From positions 124,001 to 188,000 of the forward strand of contig NZ_QZWF01000010.1 in assembly GCF_004187715.1 (NCBI RefSeq): a DNA stretch of 64,000 nt, given 5' to 3'. The notes beneath the pieces are model-generated. The model had not been told where the DNA came from, searched no databases, and worked only from the letters and a program-made list of their open reading frames with translations. Source of the DNA: Streptomyces sp. F001 (lineage in GTDB: Bacteria > Actinomycetota > Actinomycetes > Streptomycetales > Streptomycetaceae). Made by a program: the position numbers and the translations under genes. Positions 7,417-25,000 of this stretch are shown piece after piece (the stretch's first letter is position 1; each line of letters begins with the position of its first letter).

Positions 7417-8793
7417 GTGAAGAAGAGTATCGGGTTCTACCCGCGTGTCCGTACCGAAGGCGGAGGTCGCGGGGTGGTTTCCCAGGCCGGCGGGGTGCTG
7501 CTGGTGGAGACGGTCCGCAAAACCCGCCTGGATCAGGCGATATCGGCGGCGTTGGCGCCGTGGCGCAAGCCGCGGGCGGTGCATGATCCGGGCAAGATCC
7601 TGCTGGATGTGGCGCTCGCGGTCGCGCTGGGCGGAGACTGCCTGGCAGACGTGGGCACGCTGCGGGCCGAACCGGCAGTGTTCGGGCCGGTGGCCTCCGA
7701 TCCGACGGTGTCCCGGCTGATCGACACGCTGGCAGCGGGCGGGAAGCGTGCGCTGACCGCACTGCGCCAGGCCCGCGCTCAAGTCCGCGCAGATGTATGG
7801 ACGTTGGCCGGCGACGCGGCTCCGGACGCGGCCGGACAGGTGGTCGTGGACCTGGACGGGGTGCTGGTCATCGCGCATTCCGAGAAACAGGATGCGGCCG
7901 CGACCTGGAAGAAGACCTTCGGGCACCACCCGCTGATGGGGTTCGTCGACCACGGCCGGGGCGGGTCCGGGGAACCGGTGGCCGCCCTGCTGCGGCCCGG
8001 GAAAGCGGGCAGCAACACCGCCGCCGACCACATCGAAGCCGCCCGGCTCGCGCTGGCGCAGCTGCCCAAGAAGTACCGGCGCGGACGGCGGACGCTGATC
8101 CGCACCGACTCCGGCGGGGGCACCCACGAGTTCGTCGACTGGCTGTCCGCCCGCGGCCGGTGGCTTTCGTACTCGGTCGGCATGACCATCACCGACGCCA
8201 TCCACGCCGCTGTCTTGAAGGTCCCGGCATCGGCCTGGACGCCGGCCGTCGAGCCCGACGGAGAGGTCCGCGACGGCGCCTGGGCCGCCGAGCTCGACGG
8301 AGACTGCCTCAAGGGCTGGCCGAAGGGGATGCGCCTGATCATCCGCAAGGAACGGCCGCACCCCGGCGCCCAGTTGCGCCTGACCGACGCCGACGGGATG
8401 CGCCTGACCTGCTTCGCCACCAACACCAAAAACACCCCGATCGCCGAGCTGGAGCTGCGCCACCGCCAGCGGGCCCGCGCCGAGGACCGCATCCGCGCCG
8501 CCCGCGCCACCGGCCTGCGCAACCTCCCCCTGCACGACGCCGCACAGAACCAGATCTGGCTGGAGATCGTCCAGATCGCCCTCGACCTGCTCGCCTGGAT
8601 GCCGATGCTCGCCCTCACCGGCCAAGCCCGCCGGTGGGAACCCCGCCGCCTGCGGCTGCGGCTGTTCTCCGCGGCCGCTCAGCTTGTCACCACCGGACGC
8701 CGCCGCATCCTCCGCCTCGCCAGGCACTGGCCCTGGACCGGCCTGATCACCGAAGCCCTGCAACGACTCGCAGCCCTGCCGAACCCCGGCTGA
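7417..8793 (+). CDS. IS1380-family transposase
   Basis: A 458-residue DDE transposase that would cut and paste the surrounding insertion sequence. Visible features are a helical N-terminal region (DQAISAALAPWRKPRAVHDP), a first catalytic Asp region (VVVDLDGVLVIAHSEKQ) and a second in LIRTDSGGGTHEF. The basic C-terminal part includes the expected WLEIVQIALDLLAWM. The length matches intact family members and there is no frameshift, so the element may still be active. The GTG at 7417 follows the leader hairpin; an in-frame upstream codon at 7348 would start inside the hairpin and is unlikely. Confidence 0.87.
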   Translation: MKKSIGFYPRVRTEGGGRGVVSQAGGVLLVETVRKTRLDQAISAALAPWRKPRAVHDPGKILLDVALAVALGGDCLADVGTLRAEPAVFGPVASDPTVSRLIDTLAAGGKRALTALRQARAQVRADVWTLAGDAAPDAAGQVVVDLDGVLVIAHSEKQDAAATWKKTFGHHPLMGFVDHGRGGSGEPVAALLRPGKAGSNTAADHIEAARLALAQLPKKYRRGRRTLIRTDSGGGTHEFVDWLSARGRWLSYSVGMTITDAIHAAVLKVPASAWTPAVEPDGEVRDGAWAAELDGDCLKGWPKGMRLIIRKERPHPGAQLRLTDADGMRLTCFATNTKNTPIAELELRHRQRARAEDRIRAARATGLRNLPLHDAAQNQIWLEIVQIALDLLAWMPMLALTGQARRWEPRRLRLRLFSAAAQLVTTGRRRILRLARHWPWTGLITEALQRLAALPNPG

Positions 8794-8921
8794 CCAGCAA
8801 CTTCCCCACCCCTACGAGCAGCACCACCCGACCGGAGCCGTGGAACCCGGCGCCCACCCGACGCGACAGCCGGGCCGCCAACCTGCCCACCTGCAGAAAT
8901 AACCGCCCCGACCGAGCCGAA

Positions 8922-8949
8922 AGGGTCCGTCAGCAAGCTGACGGACCCT
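8922..8949 (+). terminator. perfect 13-bp hairpin at the IS right end
   Basis: AGGGTCCGTCAGC (8922-8934) and GCTGACGGACCCT (8937-8949) form a perfect 13-bp stem with a two-base loop just inside the right terminal repeat. It should end transposase transcription and would also block read-through from the SDR/thioesterase operon into the P450-ferredoxin genes. Confidence 0.7.
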
Positions 8950-9010
8950 CATGCAAGATCGAGGTTAGTCTGAAGCCCTGTTTCCAATGCCGAGTTTCAC
9001 GGGGGCTTGA

Positions 9011-10228
9011 GTGGGCAGTCCAGATGTCGCAGATCTTCCGGCATTTCCGTTTATTGGTCCCGACTCGAATCCGTTCATTCCCGTCCAGGGATCCGATCTG
9101 GAGCGCCTGGACGGGCCGCTGGGGAAGGTGCGACTTCCGTTCGGAGGTTGGGCCTGGTTAGTCACCCGGCACGAAGACGTACGCCAGCTGCTGCGGCACC
9201 CGGGTTTCAGCTCCGATCAGTACCGTCCCGGCTTTCCGGTGCTGAACCCGATTCCGCAGAAGCAGGAGGACGCTTCGGGCCTCTTCATCTTCATGGACGG
9301 CGAGGCGCACAGCCGCTTCCGGCGGATGCTGACCGCCGAGTTCATGATCAAGAACATTCGGCGGATCGAACCGCTGATCGAGGAGACGGTGGTCGACGCG
9401 CTGGAGAAGATGCGCGCCCTGGGGCCGCCCGCGGACCTGATGGCGGAGTTCGCCCTGCCGGTCCCCTCCATGACGATCTGTCACCTGCTCGGCGTCCCGT
9501 ACGCCGACCATGACTTCTTCCAGCTCCACAGCCGCGCGATCATGGACCGGGAGTCCGGACCCGCGGAGGTCGAGGCCGCTCTCGGTGCCCTCGGTGGTTT
9601 CCTCGCCGAGCTGATCAAGGCCAAGCGCACCTCGCCCGGCGAGGACCTGCTGAGCCGGCTGGTCGCCGAGCGCGTCATACCCGGCGAGCTCCGCGAGGAC
9701 GAGCTGCTGAGCATGGCGATGCTGCTGCTCGTCGCCGGTCACGAGACCACCGCCAACATGATCGGGCTCTCCGCCCTCGCCCTGCTGGAGTTCCCCGAGC
9801 ACCTGGATGCGCTGCGCGCCGACCCGAGCCTCGCGCCGGGCCTGGTGGAGGAGCTCCTGCGGTACGTGACCGTCGTCCGCACAGGCCTGCCCCGGCTGGC
9901 GCTGGAGGACGCCGAGATCGGCGGCCAGCTGATCCGCGAGGGCGAGGGCGCCGTGGCGATGCTGTCGCTGGCCAACCGGGACGGTTCGGTCTTCAAGGAC
10001 CCCGAGCTGTTCGACCCGCAGCGCAAGGAGGCGCACCGGCACATGGCGTTCGGCTTCGGCCTGCACCAGTGCATAGGCCAGCCGCTGGCCCGCGCCGAAC
10101 TGCGGGTGGCGCTCGTCGAACTCGCCCGCCGCTTCCCCGGCCTGCGCGCCGAGACGACCCTGGCGGACGTCCCGAAACGGCACATGGCCGTGACGTTCGG
10201 GCTGGGCGAGCTGCCGGTGACCTGGTGA
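9011..10228 (+). CDS. cytochrome P450, bldA-dependent candidate
   Basis: A 405-residue bacterial class I P450 with all key motifs. The I-helix is LLLVAGHETTANMIG with the acid-threonine pair, the K-helix motif is EELLR, and the heme loop is FGFGLHQCIGQPLAR with the cysteine ligand. It overlaps the ferredoxin gene by four bases (GTGA), so the electron donor is made in step. Codon 50 is TTA (9158-9160), read only by the bldA leucyl-tRNA in Streptomyces, which would delay its synthesis to development. The GTG start at 9011 follows a GGGGG stretch. The IS element directly upstream has probably separated it from its original promoter or operon. Likely role: oxidation of the polyketide. Confidence 0.9.
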   Translation: MGSPDVADLPAFPFIGPDSNPFIPVQGSDLERLDGPLGKVRLPFGGWAWLVTRHEDVRQLLRHPGFSSDQYRPGFPVLNPIPQKQEDASGLFIFMDGEAHSRFRRMLTAEFMIKNIRRIEPLIEETVVDALEKMRALGPPADLMAEFALPVPSMTICHLLGVPYADHDFFQLHSRAIMDRESGPAEVEAALGALGGFLAELIKAKRTSPGEDLLSRLVAERVIPGELREDELLSMAMLLLVAGHETTANMIGLSALALLEFPEHLDALRADPSLAPGLVEELLRYVTVVRTGLPRLALEDAEIGGQLIREGEGAVAMLSLANRDGSVFKDPELFDPQRKEAHRHMAFGFGLHQCIGQPLARAELRVALVELARRFPGLRAETTLADVPKRHMAVTFGLGELPVTW

Positions 10229-10446
10229 GCGCGCGGGTCACGGTGGATCGGGACCTCTGCTGCGGCTCCGGCAACTGCGTGGTGACCGCGCCCGAGGTGT
10301 TCGATCAGGACGATACGGAGGGTCTGGTGACGCTGCGGATCACGCAGCCGCCCGCAGCCCTTCAGGAGTCGGTCGAGCTGGCCGTCCAGCTGTGCCCGGT
10401 GGGCGCGATCGACATGACGCGTCAGCCCGTGGGAGAAAAGGGCTGA
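10225..10446 (+). CDS. 3Fe-4S ferredoxin partner of P450
   Basis: A 73-residue acidic ferredoxin. The pattern CCGSGNC followed by a distal CPVGAI is the C-x5-C...CP arrangement of single-cluster Streptomyces ferredoxins of the SoyB/FdxD type, in which the missing cysteine gives a 3Fe-4S centre. It passes electrons from a ferredoxin reductase to P450 enzymes. Its GTG overlaps the stop codon of the P450 gene, indicating translational coupling. No reductase gene is present in the window, so a housekeeping reductase must serve. It ends at a short hairpin terminator (10514-10538). Confidence 0.87.
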   Translation: MSARVTVDRDLCCGSGNCVVTAPEVFDQDDTEGLVTLRITQPPAALQESVELAVQLCPVGAIDMTRQPVGEKG

Positions 10447-10513
10447 CGATGCAGCGCACGGGGGTTGGTGCACGACGTCTCGTCGTGTATCTCGACGTGT
10501 CCGGCTGCCCGCT

Positions 10514-10538
10514 GCCCGCCGAGCGTCTCTCGGCGGGC
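10514..10538 (+). terminator. hairpin terminator after P450-ferredoxin operon
   Basis: GCCCGCCGAG (10514-10523) and CTCGGCGGGC (10529-10538) form a perfect 10-bp stem with a five-base loop, 68 bases after the ferredoxin stop codon. Confidence 0.6.
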
Positions 10539-10586
10539 GGCCGGTCCGGACCGGTATCTGCCACAGGCAGACAATGGCTGGTTCCA

Positions 10587-10640
10587 CGGAATTCACAGGG
10601 TCTACGGGATCCATGGGATCCGCGGAATTCGCGGGATTTC
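10587..10640. repeat. six tandem 9-bp units
   Basis: Units CGGAATTCA, CAGGGTCTA, CGGGATCCA, TGGGATCCG, CGGAATTCG and CGGGATTTC follow one another without gaps, about 215 bases before the regulator start. Consensus is roughly CGGGATCCR. The period equals three codons, so it could be a relic of a coding repeat, or an array of weak binding sites; the sequence does not decide between them. Confidence 0.55.
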
Positions 10641-10855
10641 CGCACGCGCCATCTCTATCCATACGCGCCTGGCGCCCCGACCTCTGTCGTGACCGCCGGG
10701 TAGTCCGATCCGACCGACCCCTCGTGCGCCGAAAAGGCCCAGGAACTGTGAGTCGGTATGCATTTCGCTGCCGCGTCTCCAGCGTCGGAGGCGAATTCCT
10801 GGCGAATGCGTTCCTCACCCCTATGTGAATTTCACGTAACAGGAGAGCGGACAAG

Positions 10856-11485
10856 TTGGATAGTGGTACCCACGCACGCGTTGTTATATGCAACCGACAC
10901 CCTTACGCCCGGCTGGGCATTCGTGGAGCGCTGAAACGGGATCCGGCACTCGCCGTGGTCGGTGAGGCGGGAAACGTCGACGAGCTGGTCTCCGTGGCGG
11001 ACGCGCAGAGGCCGGACGTCGTGGTCCTCGAAGCACAGACCCAGCACCTGGACGACCTGACCCATGTCGACGCCGCCATGGTGGTCGTCGTGGGAGACGC
11101 GGAGGCCGCCGCCGAGTGGATCCGCTTCACTCAGGCGAACGTCCGCGGTCTCGTCCACGCCGACGATCCCGAGGAGGAACTCGTCGAGGCGGTCCGCCGT
11201 GCCTCGGACGACTCCGACTACGTTTCCGCCGGCCTCAGCGGCGCGCTGCTCAGGCTCGTCCGCGCCACGCTGCCGCGACCGCTGCGGGCCGTACGGACCC
11301 ACACCCCGCTGACCTCACGCGAGGCCGAAGTCCTCCAACTGGTGCGACGGGGAATGGCCAACAAGGAGATCGCCCGCAGGCTGGGCCTCAGCGAGAAGAC
11401 CATCAAGTTCCACGTGTCCAACGTGCTGGCGAAGGCACACATGGCGTCCCGGGCACAGCTCATCGCGTCCGGCGCCTCGATCTGA
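10856..11485 (+). CDS. NarL/LuxR-type regulator with degenerate receiver domain
   Basis: A 209-residue DNA-binding protein, the likely pathway-specific regulator since it lies directly before the PKS genes. The C-terminal LuxR helix-turn-helix is intact (LTSREAEVLQLV, then NKEIARRLGLSEKTIKFHV). The N-terminal part aligns with a response-regulator receiver but lacks its chemistry. The acidic pair expected in VVIADDHP is VVICNRHP, the phospho-acceptor Asp is Glu in DVVVLEAQ, and the conserved Lys before the last helices is replaced (GLVHADDPEEE). It is therefore unlikely to be phosphorylated and may sense a ligand or protein. No sensor kinase is adjacent. The TTG start at 10856 is supported by AGGAG ten bases upstream. 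A palindromic terminator follows. Confidence 0.85.
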   Translation: MDSGTHARVVICNRHPYARLGIRGALKRDPALAVVGEAGNVDELVSVADAQRPDVVVLEAQTQHLDDLTHVDAAMVVVVGDAEAAAEWIRFTQANVRGLVHADDPEEELVEAVRRASDDSDYVSAGLSGALLRLVRATLPRPLRAVRTHTPLTSREAEVLQLVRRGMANKEIARRLGLSEKTIKFHVSNVLAKAHMASRAQLIASGASI

Positions 11486-11515
11486 ACGGCACTGAAGGGC
11501 ACTGACCGGCAGGGG

Positions 11516-11545
11516 GGGGCGGGCGTACGGCCGTACGCCCGCCCC
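11516..11545 (+). terminator. 30-bp perfect palindrome after the regulator gene
   Basis: GGGGCGGGCGTACGG (11516-11530) is followed immediately by its exact reverse complement (11531-11545), 30 bases after the regulator stop codon. It can form a very stable stem and should separate regulator transcription from the PKS genes starting at 11669. Confidence 0.6.
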
Positions 11546-11668
11546 ACCCGTAACCGCACCCTGACCGAAAGTCCTGGTTTCAGCGGGCGTTCCTGCACCG
11601 AAGCCCTGCCGCCGACCCCCATCCTCTGGCCGAAGTCCCGCCACCCGGCGCAAACAGATACTCCAGAT

Positions 11669-18817
<7,149 letters not shown>

Positions 18818-20162
18818 CGGCTGTCATCCACGCGGCGGGTGTGCTCGATGACGGTGTGGTGACGGCGTTGACGCCGGAGCGGGTCGACACGGTGATGCGG
18901 CCGAAGGTCGACGGGGCGCGGCTGTTGGACGAGCTGACCCGGGGTGCGGATCTGGCGGCGTTCGTGTTGTTCTCGTCCGCGGCCGGGGTCCTGGGGACGG
19001 CCGGGCAGGGCAACTACGCCGCGGCCAACGCCTTCCTGGATGCGCTGGCCGGTGCGCGCCGGGCCGAGGGGCTGGCGGCCACGTCGATGGCGTGGGGGCT
19101 GTGGACCAGCGAGAGTTCGATGACGGCGCATCTGGACGACACGGACCTGGCCCGGTTGTCGCGCAGTGGGCTGGCACCGATGTCGGCTGCTCAGGGCCTG
19201 GCGTTGTTCGATGCCGCGCTGGCCGCCGACCGGGCGACGGTCGTTCCGGCCCGTTTCGATCTGCCGGCTCTGCGGAACCGCGCCGCGCAGGACAACCTCC
19301 CGGCAGTCTTCACGTCCCTGGTGCGGGTGCCGGCACGACGAGCGGTGGCGCCCAGCGCCGAGGAGGCCTCGTCCTGGGTTGCCCGGATGGCCGCCCTGGA
19401 GGAGACCGACCGGGAGTCCGCGCTGCTGGACCTCGTCGGTACGCAGATCTCGTTGGTGCTGGGCCACGGAGATGCCGCCTCGGTGGAGCCGTCCCGTGCC
19501 TTCCGGGACATGGGCTTCGACTCGCTGACCGGCCTGGAACTGCGTCAGCGTCTGCAGTCCGCGACCGGACTCAGGCTCCCCTCCACACTCGTCTTCGACT
19601 ACCCCACCCTCACCGCACTCGTCGGCTACCTCGCCGAGCAGATCGACGGCACCGCCACCGGCCCGGCGACCCCGGTGCTGCTGGCCACGATCACGGACGA
19701 CGACCCGATCGTGATCGTCGGCATGGCCTGCCGTATGCCCGATGGCATCGAGTCACCGCAGGAGCTGTGGCAGGCGGTCGTCGACGGTGTGGACGCCACC
19801 TCCGACTTCCCGGCCGACCGCGGCTGGGACCTCGCGAGCCTCTACGACCCCGATCCGACCCACCTCGGCACGAGCTACTCCCGTCGGGGCGGCTTCCTGA
19901 CCGGGGCCGGTGACTTCGACGCCGACTTCTTCGGGATCAGCCCGCGTGAGGCGGCGGCGATGGACCCGCAGCAGCGGCTGCTGCTGGAGACGTCCTGGGA
20001 GGCCCTGGAGCGGGCGGGTATCGACCCGACCTCCCTGCGCGGCAGCAGGACGGGTGTGTTCGCCGGCCTGATGTACCACGACTACGGCTCCTGGCTCCCG
20101 GAGGCCACCGAGGGCATCGAAGGCCTGATGATCACCGGCAACAGCGGTGGTGTGGCCTCGGG

Positions 20163-20830
20163 CCGGATCTCGTATCTGCTGGGGTTGGAAGGTCCGGCGA
20201 TGACGGTGGATACGGCGTGTTCGTCGTCGTTGGTGGCGTTGCATCTGGCGGCGCAGGCGTTGCGCAACGGGGAGTGCTCGCTTGCGCTGGCCGGTGGTGT
20301 GACGGTGATGTCGACGCCGACGACGTTCGTGGAGTTCTCGCGGCAGCGGGCGATGTCTCCGGACGGTCGGTGCAAGGCGTTCTCCGATGACGCGGACGGT
20401 GCGGGGTGGGCCGAGGGTGTGGGTCTGCTGGTGGTGGAGCGGTTGTCGGACGCCGAGCGGCACGGTCATCCGGTGCTGGCGGTCGTCCGTGGTTCCGCCG
20501 TCAACCAGGACGGCGGCAGCAACGGGCTGACCGCGCCGAACGGTCCGTCGCAGCAGCGGGTGATCCGGGATGCGCTGGCCAGTGCCCGGTTGAGTGCGGC
20601 GGACGTGGATGTGGTCGAGGCGCACGGCACCGGCACCGCGCTGGGGGACCCGATCGAGGCGCAGGCGCTGCTGGCGACCTACGGCCAACACCGCCCGGAG
20701 GACCGGCCGTTGTGGCTGGGCAGTGTGAAGTCGAACCTCGGGCACACGCAGGCCGCGGCCGGTGTCGCCGGTGTCATCAAGATGGTGCAGGCGATGCGGC
20801 ACGGTGTGCTGCCGCGCACCCTGCATGCCG
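20163..20830 (+). repeat. KS repeat, copy in module 2
   Basis: The central KS sequence of module 2 matches 25208-25875 in module 3 almost base for base, including silent positions. The first part of each KS and the sequence after it diverge. This mosaic pattern fits gene conversion of KS cores rather than whole-module duplication. Confidence 0.75.
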
Positions 20831-21219
20831 AGGTGCCCTCCCATCACGTCGACTGGACCGCGGGGCAGGTCAGGCTCCTCACCGACAACCGCCCCTGGGT
20901 CGAGGACGGGCGTCCCCGCAGGGCCGGTGTCTCCTCGTTCGGCATCGGCGGGACGAACGCGCACGTGATCCTGGAGGCGCCGCCGGTTGGGGAGGAGCCG
21001 GCCGATGCGGTGGCCGGTGGTGGTGTGGTGCCGTGGGTGGTGTCGGCGCGCAGTGCGGCGGCGTTGGCGGACCAGGCGGGGCACCTGCTCGCGCAGGTCA
21101 CGGACGACGCCGGGCTGGCGCCGCGGGATGTCGCCTGGTCGCTGGCGGGGCGGGCGGTGCTGGAGCACCGGGCCGTCGTGGTCGGCGCTGAGGGTGGGGA
21201 ACTGGCCGCGAAACTTGAG

Positions 21220-22030
21220 GAGTTGGCTGCTGGGCGTCCTGCGTCCGGGGTGGTCTCGGGGCGTGCTGGTTCTGGTGGTGTGGTGTTGGTGTTTCCGGGT
21301 CAGGGCTCGCAGTGGGTGGGCATGGCGCGGGAGTTGCTGGAGTTCTCGCCGGTGTTCGCGGAGCGGATGGGGGAGTGTGCGGCGGCGCTTGAGCCGTACA
21401 CGGATGGCTGGTCGTTGCTGGAGGTGGTGCGGGAGGGCGGTGAGGAGGTTCTCCGGCGGGTGGATGTGGTGCAGCCGGTGTTGTTCGCGGTGATGTGTCG
21501 CTGGCTGAGGTGTGGCGGTCGGTGGGGGTGCGGCCGTCTGCGGTGGTGGGGCATTCGCAGGGGAGATTGCTGCGGCGTGTGTTGCGGGTGGTCTGTCGCT
21601 GGAGGATGCGGCGCGGGTGGTGGCGTTGCGCAGTCGGGCGATTGTGCGGCTGGCGGGGCGGGGCGGGATGGTGTCGGTGCTGGCTCCGCTGGAGCGGGTC
21701 ACCGGCCGGCTCACGGACGGTCTGCAGGTGGCCGTGGTGAACGGTCCTGAGCAGGTGGTGGTCTCCGGCGGGCCGGGGGAGCTGGATGCGTTCGTGGTCT
21801 CGTGTGAGGCGGAGGGTGTTCAGGTCCGTCGGATCGCGGTGGATTACGCCTCCCACTCCCCGCAGGTGGAGGACCTGCGTGAGGAGCTGCTGGACGTCCT
21901 GTCCGGCATCGAGCCCAAGTCGGGCCAGGTTCCGTTGTTCTCGACGGTGTCGGGTGAGGTGATCGACACCGCGGTGATGGATGCGGAGTACTGGTTCACC
22001 AACCTCCGCGAGACCGTCCGCTTCGACACG
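21220..22030 (+). repeat. methylmalonyl-AT repeat, copy in module 2
   Basis: Second copy of the AT block described at 16178-16990. It carries two one-base deletions relative to the module 1 copy (near 21493 and 21560), both in or beside G runs. Confidence 0.8.
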
Positions 22031-25000
22031 GCCGTGCAGAACCTCCTCGAAGCCGGACACCGCGTCTTCGTCGAAGCCAGCCCGCACCCGGTGCTCGCCG
22101 GTGCGGTGTCTCAGATCGCCGAGGACAGTCAGGTCACTGACGTCACCGCGGTCGGGACCTTGCGGCGGGGTGAGGGCGGTCAGGCGCGGCTGTTGCAGAG
22201 TGCAGCCGAGGTGTTCGTCGCCGGTGTCGACGTCGACTGGTCGCCGTGGCTGCAGGGCGGTCGGCTGGTGGATCTGCCGACGTACGCCTTCCAGCGGCGG
22301 CGTCACTGGTTGCCGGCGGGGCGGTCGGTCGTGGATGCGGCCGGGCTCGGACTGAACTCCGCTGACCACCCGCTGCTCGGCGCGGCCGTCCGGCTGGCGG
22401 GCACTGATGATGTCGTGCTCACGGGACGCGTGTCCCGCGCGACCCACCCGTGGCTGGAGGACCACGCCGTCTTCGGCACCGTCCTGCTGCCCGGAACCGC
22501 CTTCGTCGAGATGGCGCTCCGCGCGGCCGACGAGGTCGGTTGCGGTGTGCTGGAGGAGCTGACGCTGGAGCGGCCGCTGCTGCTGTCGGAGGACGCACTG
22601 GTGGCGGTGCAGGTGTCGGTGGGGGCGCCGGACGCCTCCGGTCGTCGGTCGGTTGCGGTGCATTCGCGGGCGCAGGATGCCGAGGCCGAGTGGGTCCGGC
22701 ATGCCGTGGGTGTGGTGGCGGCCGGCACGATCGCCTCCGCGGAGCGGCTGGACGGAGTGTGGCCGCCTGCCGGTGGGCAGCCGGTGGACGTCTCCGAGGC
22801 GTACGAGCGCCTGGCCGGCCTCGGCTATGGCTATGGCCCTGCGTTCCAGGGCCTGCGTGGGCTGTGGCAGGACGGTGAGGAACTGTTCGCCGAGGTTCAA
22901 CTGCCCGATGGAGCCGATGCGTTCGGGATTCATCCTGCGCTGCTGGATGCCGCGCTGCATCCGCTGCCGTCGGGTGATCTCAAGGTGCCGTTCTCCTGGA
23001 ACGGTGTGCGGCTGCATTCGGTGGGTGCCTCGGTGCTGCGGGTGCGGTTGTCGCCGCGTGCCGATGGTGCGGTGCGGGTCGCCGCGTTCGATGGTGCCGG
23101 GCTGCCCGTCGTCACGGTCGATGAGCTGCGGTTGCAGCCGATGGCGCAGGAGCAGTTGGGGGCGACGGCCACTGATCCGCTGTTCGAGGTGCGGTGGGTC
23201 GGGATACCGGCCCCGGACGGCTCGTCGGGTGTCCCGGCGGATGTCGTGGTCGAATCGGTGGAGCCGGGCGGCGACGTCCGTGTCCGGGTGGCCGAAGTAC
23301 TGGAGTTCACCCAGCGTTTCCTGGCCGAGTCCGCCGACGCCGACGCCCGACTGGTGGTCGTCACCCGGGGCGACGTGACCGGGACGCCTGATCCGGCGAC
23401 GGCGGCGGTGTGGGGTCTGCTGCGTTCCGCGCAGGCCGAGCACCCCGGCCGTTTCGTGATCGTCGACATGACCGGCTCCGAGGACACCAAGGTGGTCGTT
23501 GGCTCGGCCCTGGCATCGAATGAGCCCCAACTCGCCTGGACCAACGGACAGTTGCACGCTCCCCGTCTCGGCGCGGTCGCCCTGGACACGAAGACACCAC
23601 GGGACTGGAATCCGGACGGCACGGTGCTGGTCACCGGGGCCGGCGGTGCGCTGGGGCAGTTGGTGGCCCGGCATCTGGTGGTCGAGTACGGCGTGCGGCA
23701 TCTGTTGTTGGTCGGTCGGCGGGGTGGGGTCGGTTCGGAGGATCTGGTCGCCGAGTTGCGGGCGTCGGGGGCGTCGGTGACGTTCGCGGCTTGTGATGTG
23801 GCCGACCGGGAGTCGCTGGTATCCGCGTTGGCGCAGGTACCGGAGGAGCATCCGCTGACGGCTGTCATCCACGCGGCGGGTGTGCTCGATGACGGTGTGG
23901 TGACGGCGTTGACGCCGGAGCGGGTCGACACGGTGATGCGGCCGAAGGTCGACGGGGCGCGGCTGTTGGACGAGTTGACCCGGGGTGCGGATCTGGCGGC
24001 GTTCGTGTTGTTCTCGTCCGCGGCCGGGGTCCTGGGGACAGCCGGGCAGGGCAACTACGCCGCGGCCAACGCCTTCCTGGATGCGCTGGCCGGTGCGCGC
24101 CGGGCCGAGGGGCTGGCGGCCACGTCGATGGCGTGGGGGTTGTGGACCAGCGACAGCGCACTGACCGCCCGCCTCGACGACACGGACCTGGCCCGGTTGT
24201 CGCGGGTCGGCCTCGCGCCGATGTCACCCGCCCAGGGCCTGGCGTTGTTCGATGCCGCGCTGGCCGCCGACCGGGCGACGGTCGTTCCGGCCCGTTTCGA
24301 TCTGCCGGCTCTGCGGAACCGCGCCGCGCAGGACAACCTCCCCGCCCTCTTCACGTCCCTGGTCCGTGCCCCCGCGCGACGAGCGGCGGCGGCTCTCGGT
24401 GCCGAGGACGGTGCGTCCTGGGTTGCCCGGATGGCCGCCCTGGAGGAGACCGACCGGGAGTCCGCGCTGTTGGACCTGGTGGCCACGCAGATCTCGTTGG
24501 TGCTGGGCCACGGAGATGCCGCCTCGGTGGAGCCGTCCCGTGCCTTCCGGGACATGGGCTTCGACTCGCTGACCGGCCTGGAGCTGCGTCAGCGTCTGCA
24601 GTCCGCGACTGGACTCAGGCTGCCCTCCACACTCGTCTTCGACTACCCCACCCTCACCGCACTCGTCGACTTCCTTGCCGAGCAGATCGACGGCACCGTC
24701 ACCGGCCCGGCGACCCCGGTGCCACTGGCCACGGACACGGACGACGACCCGATCGTGATCGTCGGCATGGCCTGCCGCTACCCCGGCGGCATCGAGTCAC
24801 CGCAGCAGCTGTGGCAGGCCACACTGGACGGCGTCGACGCGGTCGGTGAGTTCCCCACCGACCGCGGCTGGGACGTCGAGGGCATATACGACCCCGATCC
24901 CGGCCGCGCCGGCAAGACCTACACGCGCCGGGGCGGATTCCTGCACGACGCGGCCGTGTTCGAGCCGGAGTTCTTCGGGATCAGCCCGCGTGAGGCGGCG

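Larger units (their letters stand above)
7228..8964 (+). mobile_element. IS1380-family insertion sequence
   Basis: The element is defined by its transposase gene and by matching ends. GATCTTGC at 7232-7239 is mirrored by GCAAGATC at 8953-8960, with weaker symmetry for a few bases outward and inward. Exact borders are uncertain and I could not identify a convincing target-site duplication. A hairpin (7347-7410) precedes the transposase and a strong hairpin (8922-8949) follows it, so transcription is insulated at both sides. It sits between the SDR/thioesterase genes and the second P450, probably splitting what was one tailoring region. Confidence 0.75.
10447..10855. other. intergenic region upstream of the cluster regulator
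   Basis: No convincing gene lies here. It contains a small palindrome, CACGACG-TCT-CGTCGTG (10471-10487), a terminator hairpin, an array of six 9-bp units and a relatively AT-richer stretch (about 10740-10840) that should hold the regulator promoter. The ribosome binding site AGGAG is at 10841-10845. The short open frames across it have no recognisable content. Confidence 0.6.
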
